Shown: positions 16,495 to 24,174 of the stretch, piece by piece
Layout: each line of letters starts with the position of its first letter
How positions within the stretch are numbered: position 1 is the first letter of the stretch
Program-made: the position numbers and the translations under genes
Assembly: GCA_029226935.1 (NCBI GenBank)
Contig: JAQXYZ010000018.1
Coordinates: 1 to 34,197, forward strand
Reading direction: 5' to 3'
Origin: Bacillota bacterium
GTDB lineage: Bacteria; Bacillota; Clostridia; Lachnospirales; Lachnospiraceae
Length of the DNA stretch: 34,197 bases
The notes under the pieces: model-generated
Seen by the model: the letters and a program-made list of their open reading frames with translations, nothing else
Told to the model about the DNA's origin: nothing
Database searches by the model: none

Positions 16495-17583
16495 ATGAAA
16501 GGTAAGGATATCAATATGAAAAAATTGAAGAGCATTTTAAATGAAATTTTTATAGACGGATTAAGCGGCATGGCGTCCGGTCTGTTTGCAACTTTGATTA
16601 TAGGTACCATTATCCAGCAGGTTGGGAATTTAATCCCCGGAGCAATTGGCACTTATATTTATATGATGGGAAAGATGGCGGCAGCAGTTACCGGCGCAGG
16701 AATTGGGTGCGGAGTTGCCCTGAAGTTTAAGGAAAGCCCTTTGGTGGTGCTTTCCGCTGCAACTACAGGTATGGTAGGAGCATTTGCAAGCAAGATTATT
16801 GCAGGCAGTGTTTTAAGCGAAGGCACAATCGTACTGGCTGGTCCGGGCGAACCGCTTGGTGCATTCATTGCAGCGATGGTGGGAATTTATATAGGACGTT
16901 TGGTTTCCGGCAAAACTAAGGTGGATATTCTGGTAACTCCCTTTGCGTGTATTGTATCCGGCTCAGCAGTAGGACTGATTTTAGGACCTCCTATTTCTGC
17001 ATTTATGACATGGCTTGGAAGTATCATTAACTGGGGAACGATACAGGCGCCTTTCCTCATGGGAATTGTTGTTTCCGTTTTGATGGGCATGATTCTGACG
17101 CTTCCCATAAGCTCGGCTGCGCTCGGAATTATTCTCGGGCTGGAGGGAATTGCTGCCGGGGCAGCGACAGTAGGATGCTGTGCAAACATGATCGGTTTTG
17201 CGGTGGCTTCCTACAGAGAGAATAAGGTAAATGGCCTTCTTGCACAGGGACTTGGCACAAGTATGCTGCAGATTGGCAATATCGTTAAGAAACCGATTAT
17301 CTGGCTTCCGGCAATCATTACCAGCGCAATTTTAGGTCCTGTATCTACAATGGTGGTACATATGACCAATAATCCTACCGGTTCGGGTATGGGAACTGCC
17401 GGACTTGTAGGACAGATTAATACTTATCAGACCATGATTGCCGAGGGAAATTCTCCGGCAGTAGTGCTTGCGCTGATTGTGATTATGCATTTTGTACTTC
17501 CGGCAGTGCTGTCACTGGGTATTTCTGAGTTTATGCGTAAGAAAGGCTGGATTAAAGAAGGGGATATGAAGCTGTCTGTATAA
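16495..17583 (+). CDS. PfoR-like polytopic membrane protein (PTS IIC-related)
   Basis: A 362-residue protein of the COG3641/PfoR family, often annotated as a PTS sugar transporter IIC subunit. It has about eight to ten hydrophobic segments rich in Gly and Ala, including DGLSGMASGLFATLIIGTII near the N-terminus, VTGAGIGCGVALKF, GPPISAFMTWLG and NNPTGSGMGTAGLVGQI. No IIA or IIB phosphorylation domain is present, so a classical PTS role is doubtful. GAGGTGG precedes the ATG at 16495; an upstream in-frame GTG lacks a site. Its position after niaR suggests a niacin-related transporter, which is inference only. Confidence 0.8.
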   Translation: MKGKDINMKKLKSILNEIFIDGLSGMASGLFATLIIGTIIQQVGNLIPGAIGTYIYMMGKMAAAVTGAGIGCGVALKFKESPLVVLSAATTGMVGAFASKIIAGSVLSEGTIVLAGPGEPLGAFIAAMVGIYIGRLVSGKTKVDILVTPFACIVSGSAVGLILGPPISAFMTWLGSIINWGTIQAPFLMGIVVSVLMGMILTLPISSAALGIILGLEGIAAGAATVGCCANMIGFAVASYRENKVNGLLAQGLGTSMLQIGNIVKKPIIWLPAIITSAILGPVSTMVVHMTNNPTGSGMGTAGLVGQINTYQTMIAEGNSPAVVLALIVIMHFVLPAVLSLGISEFMRKKGWIKEGDMKLSV

Positions 17584-17681
17584 AAGCTGTCATAGCCCCT
17601 GAATCGACATCCGAAGGGCAGGGCGGAATGCCTAATAAAGCGAAACTACCATAGGCAGTTACCACAAAGTGGTAAATAAAG
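17584..17681 (+). other. Noncoding stretch with hairpins after the PfoR-like gene
   Basis: No gene is seen. TGCCTA (17629-17634) can pair with TAGGCA (17652-17657), and a perfect hairpin TTACCAC-AAA-GTGGTAA spans 17659-17675, sharing no bases with the first. There is no T-run, so it is not a standard terminator. Short pieces recall structured leaders, but no known riboswitch class could be matched. Confidence 0.35.
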
Positions 17682-17710
17682 TTGCTCAAAATTGTTACCT
17701 GTGATAAAAT
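17682..17710 (+). promoter_or_regulatory. Promoter for the LytM-like gene
   Basis: TTGCTC (17682-17687), a 17-base spacer and TAAAAT (17705-17710). The start near 17717 is directly followed by GGAGGTGACAGG and the ATG at 17744. Confidence 0.55.
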
Positions 17711-17743
17711 AAATGCAATTAATATGGAGGTGACAGGTAAATT

Positions 17744-18454
17744 ATGGAGCAACAGACGAAAAGAAAAAGTAAGTTTGCGCTTCTGCTGGTAACTGAAAAG
17801 GAAGATGGTACTATTAAACAGCATCACATCAGTTCCACCGTAGTTGAAGTGGCAGCCGCCATACTTTTTGTAATATTTGTAGCAGTTATTTGCAAGTTTG
17901 TGTATGATACAATTACGATTAAGGACGCAAGAAAAGAAATTGTTAATCAGATAGTCACAATTAACAGCCTGACAGATGAGAATGAAGCATTATCCGTAGA
18001 AAATTCTACATTGAACAGCAAAATAGCAGTTTTAAGTGAAACAGTCAGTAAGAAGGCGGCAACGGAAGATGCATTATCACAGGAAACGATTGAAAATGCG
18101 TTGCCCAAAGGGTTCCCTTTAAGTGGATCTGCTACCATGAAGGAAAGTGAGGATGGAGATCCCATGCTGATATTTACAGCATCAAGCGGAATCAACATTA
18201 TTACAACAGGAACCGGAACGGTAGCCAGTGTTGATGCGGATGAGGTTTATGGAGCAAGGATTGTAATAGACCATGAGAATGGATATAAATCTGTTTACAG
18301 AAATAATGGAACACCACTTGTAAAGAATGGAGAAGAATTAGGCAAGGGATATATTTTATTTTCGATAGGTGAAGATAATCAGGAGCTTGGTTATCAGATT
18401 ATGAAGGATGACCAGTATATTGATCCTATGTTATTAATTGATATAAACGGATAA
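17744..18454 (+). CDS. Membrane-anchored protein with degenerate LytM/M23 domain
   Basis: A 236-residue protein. A cytoplasmic basic N-terminus is followed by one membrane helix (about 33-55), a predicted coiled coil (about 60-105, with repeated EN/S and L spacing) and a C-terminal LytM-like domain (about 120-236). The domain keeps the M23 scaffold (ARIVIDHENGYKSVYRNNG, GEELGKGYILFSIG). However, the usual YxH is YRN and the HxHFE segment is ELGYQIM, so the zinc ligands are missing. Such inactive LytM proteins (for example EnvC, and SpoIIQ in many clostridia) act as scaffolds or activators. The gene has its own promoter and its stop lies inside the terminator hairpin. Confidence 0.75.
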   Translation: MEQQTKRKSKFALLLVTEKEDGTIKQHHISSTVVEVAAAILFVIFVAVICKFVYDTITIKDARKEIVNQIVTINSLTDENEALSVENSTLNSKIAVLSETVSKKAATEDALSQETIENALPKGFPLSGSATMKESEDGDPMLIFTASSGINIITTGTGTVASVDADEVYGARIVIDHENGYKSVYRNNGTPLVKNGEELGKGYILFSIGEDNQELGYQIMKDDQYIDPMLLIDING

Positions 18455-18474
18455 CCGAAAGGTTATCCGTTTAT
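18443..18474. terminator. Shared hairpin overlapping two stop codons
   Basis: ATAAACGGATAACC pairs perfectly with GGTTATCCGTTTAT around a GAAA loop. The stop codons of the LytM-like gene and of the converging YerC-type gene both lie within the stem. T-runs are short, so efficiency is uncertain. Confidence 0.7.
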
Positions 18475-18761
18475 TTGCTGCCCAAACGTTCAAACACCAG
18501 CTCATAGCCATCATTGCCATAGTTCAGTGAACGGTTTACCCGGCTGATGGTGGCTGTGGAGGCACCAGTCTTTTCTGCGATTTCAAGATAAGTTTTGCGA
18601 TCCTTAAGCATGGATGCAACCTCATAGCGCTGGGAGAGAGAAAGCAGTTCATTGACAGTACAAAGATCTTCAAAAAACCCATAGCATTCTTCTTTATTTT
18701 CAAGACACAAAATCGCTTCAAATAAATGATCCACAGCAGTGGTCTGTATTTTCTTGTTCAT
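18471..18761 (-). CDS. YerC/YecD family TrpR-like regulator
   Basis: A 96-residue all-helical protein of the TrpR superfamily. The helix-turn-helix is LSLSQRYEVASMLKDRKTYL followed by EIAEKTGASTATISRVNRSL (together about 40-79). The ending DGYELVFERL is typical of the YerC/YecD family found across Firmicutes. The ligand and targets are unsettled in most species. GGAGGTG lies about eight bases before the ATG. It converges on the LytM-like gene with both stops inside one hairpin. Upstream on the same strand is a DUF1836 gene with its own terminator, so this gene is probably monocistronic. Confidence 0.9.
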   Translation of the reverse strand: MNKKIQTTAVDHLFEAILCLENKEECYGFFEDLCTVNELLSLSQRYEVASMLKDRKTYLEIAEKTGASTATISRVNRSLNYGNDGYELVFERLGSK

Positions 18762-18828
18762 TAAATAGCACCTCCGGAAAACATATTCACACAGTAGAAT
18801 TTTAGCATATTAAAGTTTTAAAGTAAAG

Positions 18829-18872
18829 AAAAAGAAAAACCGTGAACATAAAGAAGATACCTTTCTGTTCAC
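18829..18872 (-). terminator. Terminator of the DUF1836 gene
   Basis: On the minus strand, GTGAACA (18872-18866) pairs with TGTTCAC (18848-18842), with a further AAAG/CTTT pairing inside. GGTTTTTCTTTTT follows. Confidence 0.7.
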
Positions 18873-18888
18873 AGCCTTTCACATAATC

Positions 18889-19530
18889 TTATTTTGAAGA
18901 TTTTCCATCAGATTTTCCGGTATTGGCTTCACTTGTGGTTGCCGTTTTGAATCCGTCAACCATCTTTTCAATCAGCAGCCGTTTTACATAGACATCATAG
19001 CTGAGCATGCTGATAAAGGAAAATAATTGTAAAATTTCCCGGTCTTCTTCAGGGGCGTCTTTAAAAGTCTCTTTGGAAGTAGAGAACTTCTTAAGAATAT
19101 CTTCTTTAAGGTCCTCCACTTCAGCTTTTTCCAAACTGAAAACCTCTTCATAAATAGTTCCCAAATTCAGGTCACCGTTGGTCTGAAAATACTTTTCGGT
19201 AAGAGGTTTTAACAGGATTTGAATATCATTGATGGAAAGAATTCCTTTATAATAATAAATAAATATAAGCAGAATGAGGTGCTCCTTGCTGTATTTCTTC
19301 TTGACCGGCGGCGGGAGCAGATCATTTTTGGCATAGTTATTAATCATTGTTTTGGTCAGAATCTTATCCTCGCCGGGATTTCTGGTAGAATTCCTTAATC
19401 TGCTTTCCATAAAGGTGGTTACCTGATCCATATACAGATCAATGTTGGGGATATCCTCCAACTTGATATGATGTATTCTGTTAAGACTTTCTATAATACT
19501 GTTAATCAAATCTTCTGTGTCGATTGTCAT
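18889..19530 (-). CDS. DUF1836 domain protein, probable DNA-binding regulator
   Basis: A 213-residue DUF1836 member (the Bacillus YkrK group). The segment about 55-90 (KILTKTMINNYAKNDLLPPP, then KKKYSKEHLILLIFIYYYKG) resembles a MerR-like winged helix that binds DNA. The middle (ILSINDIQILLKPLTEKYF) is the domain's typical continuation. The C-terminus (about 165-213) is helical and ends in a Ser/Lys-rich tail. No ligand or target is known. It stands alone on its strand with a terminator after it and divergent transcription towards the sigma-factor operon starting at 19739. That leaves about 210 bases for both promoters. Confidence 0.85.
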   Translation of the reverse strand: MTIDTEDLINSIIESLNRIHHIKLEDIPNIDLYMDQVTTFMESRLRNSTRNPGEDKILTKTMINNYAKNDLLPPPVKKKYSKEHLILLIFIYYYKGILSINDIQILLKPLTEKYFQTNGDLNLGTIYEEVFSLEKAEVEDLKEDILKKFSTSKETFKDAPEEDREILQLFSFISMLSYDVYVKRLLIEKMVDGFKTATTSEANTGKSDGKSSK

Positions 19531-19738
19531 TATACTTCCGCCTCACTTTTCACAAGTCAATAGCTTTTGATACTTATTATATAGTATTTAAAACCACATG
19601 ACAAGTTTCTGATAAAAGAAATGTGACTATGATTAGCTGGTAATTTATGATATGCTGATTGGGAAATTTTTAAAAATTTTGAAGACAATGGGAAAATTGC
19701 TTCGTTATAGCATATGAAAGTAAGAAAGCAGAAGTGAG

Positions 19739-20281
19739 GTGGGAGAGATAAGTGCGATAGAGAACAGGGCAGCTTGTACGGAAAACAGGCTGGTCGAGTT
19801 AATTGATACCTATGATAAGCTTGTTTTTTCCATCTGCTATAAGCTGACCGGTGATTACTTTACATCCGAGGATTTAATGCAGGAAACATTTTTGTCTGCA
19901 TTTCAGAAGTATGATACCTTTGACGGTATAAATGAAAAGGCATGGATATGCAGGATTGCAACCAATAAGAGTATTGATTATTTGAGGAGCGCCAGCCGCA
20001 GAAATGTTCCAACGGAGGATGCTTTTTTCGAAACAGAGGTGGAAATGAGAGGCTCTCCGGAGGAAATCTGCATGGAGGAGGAAATCAAAAACGAACTTAC
20101 CAGACAGTGCGAAGAACTGAAGCCTCCCTATAATGAGGTGGCAAGGGACTATTATCTGAAAGAGTTAAGTGCGAGAGAGATTGCCGAAAGGCGCGGCCAG
20201 AGCGTAAAAACCATCCAAACGCAGATATATCGGGCAAGAGAAATGCTGAAAAAGAAATATAGAAGGGAGGAAACAGCATGA
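19739..20281 (+). CDS. ECF-type RNA polymerase sigma factor
   Basis: A sigma-70 family factor of about 180 residues. Region 2 (about 20-95) includes YKLTGDYFTSEDLMQETFLS, then AWICRIATNKSIDYLRSASR. Region 4 (about 125-175) includes KELSAREIAERRGQSVKTIQ followed by TQIYRAREMLKKKYRRE, and there is no region 3, as in extracytoplasmic-function factors. The start is uncertain: the GTG at 19739 is the longest choice, but its ribosome binding site is weak. Its last codons overlap the next gene by an ATGA. The downstream membrane proteins suggest control by, and response to, an envelope signal. Confidence 0.9.
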   Translation: MGEISAIENRAACTENRLVELIDTYDKLVFSICYKLTGDYFTSEDLMQETFLSAFQKYDTFDGINEKAWICRIATNKSIDYLRSASRRNVPTEDAFFETEVEMRGSPEEICMEEEIKNELTRQCEELKPPYNEVARDYYLKELSAREIAERRGQSVKTIQTQIYRAREMLKKKYRREETA

Positions 20282-20700
20282 GAGAATACCCTACGGATGA
20301 AGAACTGGAGCTTTTTATAAGGCAGATGGAGCGGCAGGAACTGTATGCGCCTAAACATATGAAGGAACAGATTTTAGGAAGAGCATTTCCAAAGCAGTCT
20401 GCGGAAGAACCAGCCGAAAAGAGGAGCCATGGGGCGATGGTTCAAAGCTTTGCATATCGGTTTAAAATTGCAGCAGGTATGGCAGCGGCAGTGCTTATGC
20501 TGATCCTTCTTCCGATTCAAAGTGCAGACAGAGGATATGAGGAACCTGCCTCTCTTGACAGGAAGCCGAATGTCAACAGCGTCATTAATGAGAGAACCAG
20601 AGAATTGAATGGAAAAATAAACTCATTGTTTCAGCAGATAGGAAATATCAGTTTAGAATCTATTTTTGAAAAAGAAAATGATGGTAATGGAGGAATTTAA
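20278..20700 (+). CDS. Probable membrane anti-sigma factor
   Basis: A 140-residue single-pass protein directly overlapping the sigma gene by four bases. An acidic cytoplasmic N-terminus (EYPTDEELELFIRQMERQEL, then YAPKHMKEQILGRAF, about 1-40) is followed by one membrane helix (about 62-82, IAAGMAAAVLMLILLPI). The extracellular segment is helical (INERTRELNGKINSLFQQIG). No zinc anti-sigma HxxxCxxC motif is present. The N-terminal layout resembles anti-sigma proteins that bind their sigma partner. The assignment rests on position and topology rather than on a recognised domain. Confidence 0.65.
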   Translation: MREYPTDEELELFIRQMERQELYAPKHMKEQILGRAFPKQSAEEPAEKRSHGAMVQSFAYRFKIAAGMAAAVLMLILLPIQSADRGYEEPASLDRKPNVNSVINERTRELNGKINSLFQQIGNISLESIFEKENDGNGGI

Positions 20701-20701
20701 A

Positions 20702-21238
20702 ATGAAAACTAAGAAAAAGAACAGATTTTTAACTTTTTGCTTCTCATGCCTGCCGGGTGCAGCAGAAATGTATATGGGATTTATGAAGATGGGGCTTAGC
20801 CTGATGCTTGTATTTTTTGCAATTATAGTTATTGGTGCGTGGATTAATCAGGGAATTCTATCGGCTCTTGGGATTGTGGTATGGTTTTACAGCTTCTTTC
20901 ATGCAAACCACCTTGCCAGCTTAAGTGACGAGGACTTCGTGCAGGTGGAGGATCAATATCTGATGGGCATGGATGCACTGCCTGAAATGAAAGTTTTATT
21001 TGAAAAATACCACAAGCTGCTGGCATATGGATTGATTTTTGTCGGTGCATGCTGCCTGTGGGGATCTATCGCAGATCTTTTAAATGAGCTGCTTCCGGAA
21101 CAGTATGATTTCATTGCAAGAATCATGTGGAGAATCGGAGATTATGTTCCCAGTGTACTGATTGGTATCGGAGTAATTGTGGTTGGCATCAAGATGATCA
21201 GCGGCAAGAAGGTTGAGCAGGATGAGAAAGGGGAATAA
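20702..21238 (+). CDS. Multi-pass membrane protein of the sigma operon
   Basis: A 178-residue protein with about four hydrophobic segments. It starts MKTKKKNRFLTFCFSCLPGA; the piece PGAAEMYMGFMKMGLSLMLVF resembles the start of TM2-type domains. A soluble loop (SLSDEDFVQVEDQYLMGMDA) separates the two helical pairs, and the C-terminus is charged (KKVEQDEKGE). GGAGGA lies about eight bases before the ATG at 20702, which is preferred over the in-frame ATGs inside the previous gene. It starts one base after that gene's stop. The function is unknown; co-expression with the sigma pair suggests an envelope-stress role. Confidence 0.75.
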   Translation: MKTKKKNRFLTFCFSCLPGAAEMYMGFMKMGLSLMLVFFAIIVIGAWINQGILSALGIVVWFYSFFHANHLASLSDEDFVQVEDQYLMGMDALPEMKVLFEKYHKLLAYGLIFVGACCLWGSIADLLNELLPEQYDFIARIMWRIGDYVPSVLIGIGVIVVGIKMISGKKVEQDEKGE

Positions 21239-21240
21239 GG

Positions 21241-21600
21241 ATGGAAAAACAGACAATCAGAGTGCGGAGGGTAGGCACAGTCACTTTCGGAATAGTGCTG
21301 GTAGTAACAGGTGTATTATTCCTTCTGAAACTATTCCTTCCGGCTCTTGACTATGGTGTGATTGTTCATTTTTGGCCGGTAATTCTCATCGGATTAGGTG
21401 TAGAAGTGCTTGCCGGATGCAGGTGGAAAACCTTTGAGGTCAGAAATGAGATGGGACAGCTGGTGGAGCAGAGCAAGGTAGTTTATGATGTTCCGGCAAT
21501 TTTGCTTACCATTGTGGTTACCGGATTTTCCCTGTGCATGGGAATTGTGGATGTGGTGCTCAGCCATGCACAGGGTATTTCACAGAATATCTGTTTTTAA
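21241..21600 (+). CDS. LiaI/LiaF-like transmembrane domain protein
   Basis: A 119-residue protein with an N-terminal domain of the LiaI-LiaF-like type. Two helices (about 12-33 and 42-60) carry the characteristic LVVTGVLFLLKLF and HFWPVILIGLGVEVL. A short soluble part follows, then a third hydrophobic segment (about 84-105). LiaF proteins restrain cell-envelope stress kinases in Bacillus, but the C-terminal LiaF domain is absent here. The start codon comes two bases after the preceding stop, making this the fourth and last gene of the sigma operon. Confidence 0.8.
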   Translation: MEKQTIRVRRVGTVTFGIVLVVTGVLFLLKLFLPALDYGVIVHFWPVILIGLGVEVLAGCRWKTFEVRNEMGQLVEQSKVVYDVPAILLTIVVTGFSLCMGIVDVVLSHAQGISQNICF

Positions 21601-21601
21601 A

Positions 21602-21636
21602 GAAGTAACATATAAGGTGTCAGATTGATATGTTAC
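21602..21636. terminator. Hairpin between the sigma operon and the ABC binding-protein gene
   Basis: AAGTAACATAT pairs with ATATGTTACTT across about 13 bases, and the right arm overlaps the converging gene's stop. T-runs are short on both sides, so terminator function is likely but not strong. Confidence 0.5.
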
Positions 21637-22655
21637 TTGGCAGCTTCCTCTGCAAATTTTGTAGTAACCAGATCTGCATAGGGAACGCGCTGCTTAAGCT
21701 CGCCGCCTTCTTCCAGAATATTTTGAAGCAGTGTAAAGGATTCTTCTTCAAAGATCAGATTAGTTTTCCAGGTATCCTGCTCATAATAACGGGAGATAAT
21801 GGTGGTAAGGGTTTCAAGGTCAGTCTCTGAAAACTGGGGCTGGATTGCTTTCGCAATTTCCTCGGGGGTATGTGATGCTACAAAGTCCATACCCTTTTGC
21901 AGCGCATTGGTAAAGGACTGAATGGTGTCGGGATGAGCTTCTATATAACTTTGCTTTGCAGAAAAAGAAGTGTAAGGAACATAGCCGGAGTCTTTACCAA
22001 GGGAAGCCACTACATAGCCATCCCCTTTTGCTTCAAGGGAGGTTGCATGAGGTTCAAATTCTATCGTAAAATCTCCCTGCCCACCGGAGAAGGCAGCAGC
22101 AGTAGAACCAAAGTCGATACTCTGGTCAATGGTGAGATCAGTCTTAGGGTCAATCCCATTTTTCATCAGGATAAATTCAAATACCATTTCAGGCATTCCG
22201 CCTGCACGTCCCCCCAGAACCGTATTTCCCTTTAACATATCCCAACTGAAGTTTTCAATGGGCTCCCGGGCAACAAGGAAGTTCCCGGCACGTTGAGTCA
22301 GCTGTGCAAAATTGACTACATAATCCTGAGTGCCTCCCGCATAAGTATAGATAGTGGATTCACATCCCATAAAACCAATGTCGGCTTCATCCGTGAGGAC
22401 AGCAGTCATGGTTTTGTCTGCACCAAAGCCGGTTACCAGGGTGAGATCAATACCTTCCTCTTCAAAGTACCCTTCTTCAATAGCAACATACATGGGTGCA
22501 TAAAAACAAGAATGTGCGACCTCATTTAATGTAACTTTCGTCATGCCATTGGTGGCGGAGTTCTCATCCTTTGCGCCACATCCTATCACAATCCCGGCGA
22601 TCAGAGCGACACAGAGAGATAAGCAGACAAATTTTTTTAACAGTTTCTTTTTCAT
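21633..22655 (-). CDS. ABC transporter substrate-binding lipoprotein (SsuA/THI5-like)
   Basis: A 340-residue secreted lipoprotein. The signal peptide is MKKKLLKKFVCLSLCVALIA, and the lipobox VIGC puts the lipidated Cys at 26. The mature part matches the NMT1/SsuA/TauA binding-protein pattern: YAPMYVAIEEGYFEEEGIDL, DEADIGFMGCESTIY, GGRAGGMPEMVFEF and a late SYIEAHPDTIQSFTNALQKG. These proteins capture sulfonates, thiamine precursors or similar compounds; the substrate cannot be read. An ATG four codons upstream lies within the ribosome binding site GGAGG, so 22655 is used. No permease or ATPase gene is nearby, so its partners must be elsewhere. Confidence 0.88.
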   Translation of the reverse strand: MKKKLLKKFVCLSLCVALIAGIVIGCGAKDENSATNGMTKVTLNEVAHSCFYAPMYVAIEEGYFEEEGIDLTLVTGFGADKTMTAVLTDEADIGFMGCESTIYTYAGGTQDYVVNFAQLTQRAGNFLVAREPIENFSWDMLKGNTVLGGRAGGMPEMVFEFILMKNGIDPKTDLTIDQSIDFGSTAAAFSGGQGDFTIEFEPHATSLEAKGDGYVVASLGKDSGYVPYTSFSAKQSYIEAHPDTIQSFTNALQKGMDFVASHTPEEIAKAIQPQFSETDLETLTTIISRYYEQDTWKTNLIFEEESFTLLQNILEEGGELKQRVPYADLVTTKFAEEAAK

Positions 22656-22733
22656 AAATGCCTCCATTTATATTCGATGATTTATTCTATACGGTATATT
22701 TGAAAAGTTGCTTGTACCAAGAGGTACTTTTTA

Positions 22734-22762
22734 TGGACAACAAACGACAAAAAATATATAAT
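22734..22762 (+). promoter_or_regulatory. Promoter of the SPFH operon
   Basis: TGGACA (22734-22739), a 17-base spacer and a perfect TATAAT (22757-22762). The start near 22769 leaves a 35-base leader with AGGAGGAAGAG before the ATG. A small GTACC/GGTAC hairpin followed by TTTTT lies just upstream (22714-22732). Confidence 0.65.
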
Positions 22763-22803
22763 AAGAACGATAGGAAATTTATCCGGAGACAGGAGGAAGA
22801 GTT

Positions 22804-24141
22804 ATGGGATTAATGAAAGCAATTACCAGTGCAGTTGGCGGAGTGACAGCTGATCAGTGGAAAGAGTATTTCTATTGTGATGCACTGGAAGCAGATGTAT
22901 TGGTTACCAAGGGAAAGAAACGCACAAGCGGAAGAAGTGGTGGAAATAATAGAGGAGAAGAAAACATTATTTCTAATGGATCAGTGGTTGCTGTCAATGA
23001 AGGACAGTGTATGATCATTGTAGATCAGGGAAAGGTTGTAGAGTTCTGTGCGGAAGCCGGTGAATTTACATATGATACATCCTCAGAACCCAGTTTGCTT
23101 TACGGAAATCTTGGTGAAAATATCAAGAAAACTTTTGCTACAATAGGAAAGCGTTTTACCTTTGCCGGGGATACCGCAAAGGATCAGAGAATTTACTTCT
23201 TTAACACGAAGGAAATTATGGGAAATAAATATGGTACAGCAAATCCAGTACCTTTCCGTGTAGTTGACCAGAATATTGGACTTGATATCGATATTTCCAT
23301 CAGATGTAACGGAGAATATTCTTATAAGATTACAGATCCTCTTCTGTTCTACACCAATGTATGCGGAAATGTGACAGAAGATTTTGAAAAATCAGAGATA
23401 GACAGCCAGCTTAAGACAGAACTGATGACAGCTCTTCAACCTGCATTTGCAAAGATCTCAGCAATGGGTATCCGCTATAGTGCAGTACCGGCACACACCA
23501 TGGAGCTTGCTGATGCATTAAATGAAGTTCTCTCTGCAAAATGGGCACAGCTTCGCGGAATTGAAATTGTATCCTTTGGTATCAATGCCATGAAGGCATC
23601 TGAAGAAGATGAGGCAATGATTAAGGAACTGCAAAAGAGTGCAGTGCTGCGTAATCCCAATATGGCAGCAGCGACGTTAGTCGGTGCACAGGCAGAGGCG
23701 ATGAAGTCAGCAGCATCCAATACCTCTACAGGACCGATGATGGCTTTTGCAGGAATGAATATGGCAACTCAGGCAGGAGGAATGAATGCACAGCAGTTAT
23801 TCCAGATGGGACAGCAGCAGGCACCTGCACAGACACAGCAGACAGCACCGTCACAGGATGCACCTGCGGCAGCAGGATGGACCTGTAGCTGTGGCAAGCA
23901 GGGTAATACCGGTAAATTCTGTTCAGAGTGTGGAGCACCTGCACCTAAGGCAGATGGCTGGGTATGCAGCTGTGGTGCAGTTAATAAAGGAAAGTTCTGT
24001 TCAGAATGCGGCGCGAAGAAGCCTGCAGGAGAACCCTTATATAAATGTGATAAATGTGGATGGGAACCGGAAGATCCCAAGAATCCACCTAAATTCTGCC
24101 CTGAGTGCGGTGATCCTTTTAATGAAAATGACGTGCAGTAA
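22804..24141 (+). CDS. SPFH domain protein with C-terminal zinc ribbons (YdjI-like)
   Basis: A 445-residue protein. The N-terminal two thirds (about 1-310) form an SPFH/virion-core-like domain of the Bacillus YdjI group, with YFYCDALEADVLVTKGKKR, VNEGQCMIIVDQGKVVEFCA and RGIEIVSFGINAMKASEED. A Gln/Ala/Met-rich linker (about 315-358) leads to three zinc ribbons: CSCG...CSECG, CSCG...CSECG and CDKCG...CPECG. There is no membrane helix, so it must reach the membrane by partners. In Bacillus the neighbouring zinc-ribbon membrane proteins recruit YdjI. It is the first gene of a three-gene operon. Confidence 0.88.
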   Translation: MGLMKAITSAVGGVTADQWKEYFYCDALEADVLVTKGKKRTSGRSGGNNRGEENIISNGSVVAVNEGQCMIIVDQGKVVEFCAEAGEFTYDTSSEPSLLYGNLGENIKKTFATIGKRFTFAGDTAKDQRIYFFNTKEIMGNKYGTANPVPFRVVDQNIGLDIDISIRCNGEYSYKITDPLLFYTNVCGNVTEDFEKSEIDSQLKTELMTALQPAFAKISAMGIRYSAVPAHTMELADALNEVLSAKWAQLRGIEIVSFGINAMKASEEDEAMIKELQKSAVLRNPNMAAATLVGAQAEAMKSAASNTSTGPMMAFAGMNMATQAGGMNAQQLFQMGQQQAPAQTQQTAPSQDAPAAAGWTCSCGKQGNTGKFCSECGAPAPKADGWVCSCGAVNKGKFCSECGAKKPAGEPLYKCDKCGWEPEDPKNPPKFCPECGDPFNENDVQ

Positions 24142-24174
24142 TGGAGTACAGTATATAGGAAGAAGGGCGGAAGA

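Noticed and set aside
17584-17681. c-di-GMP-I riboswitch
   Set aside because: Short pieces resemble the GEMM consensus, but the conserved GGACGCAAAGCC-type core is not present in the right order.
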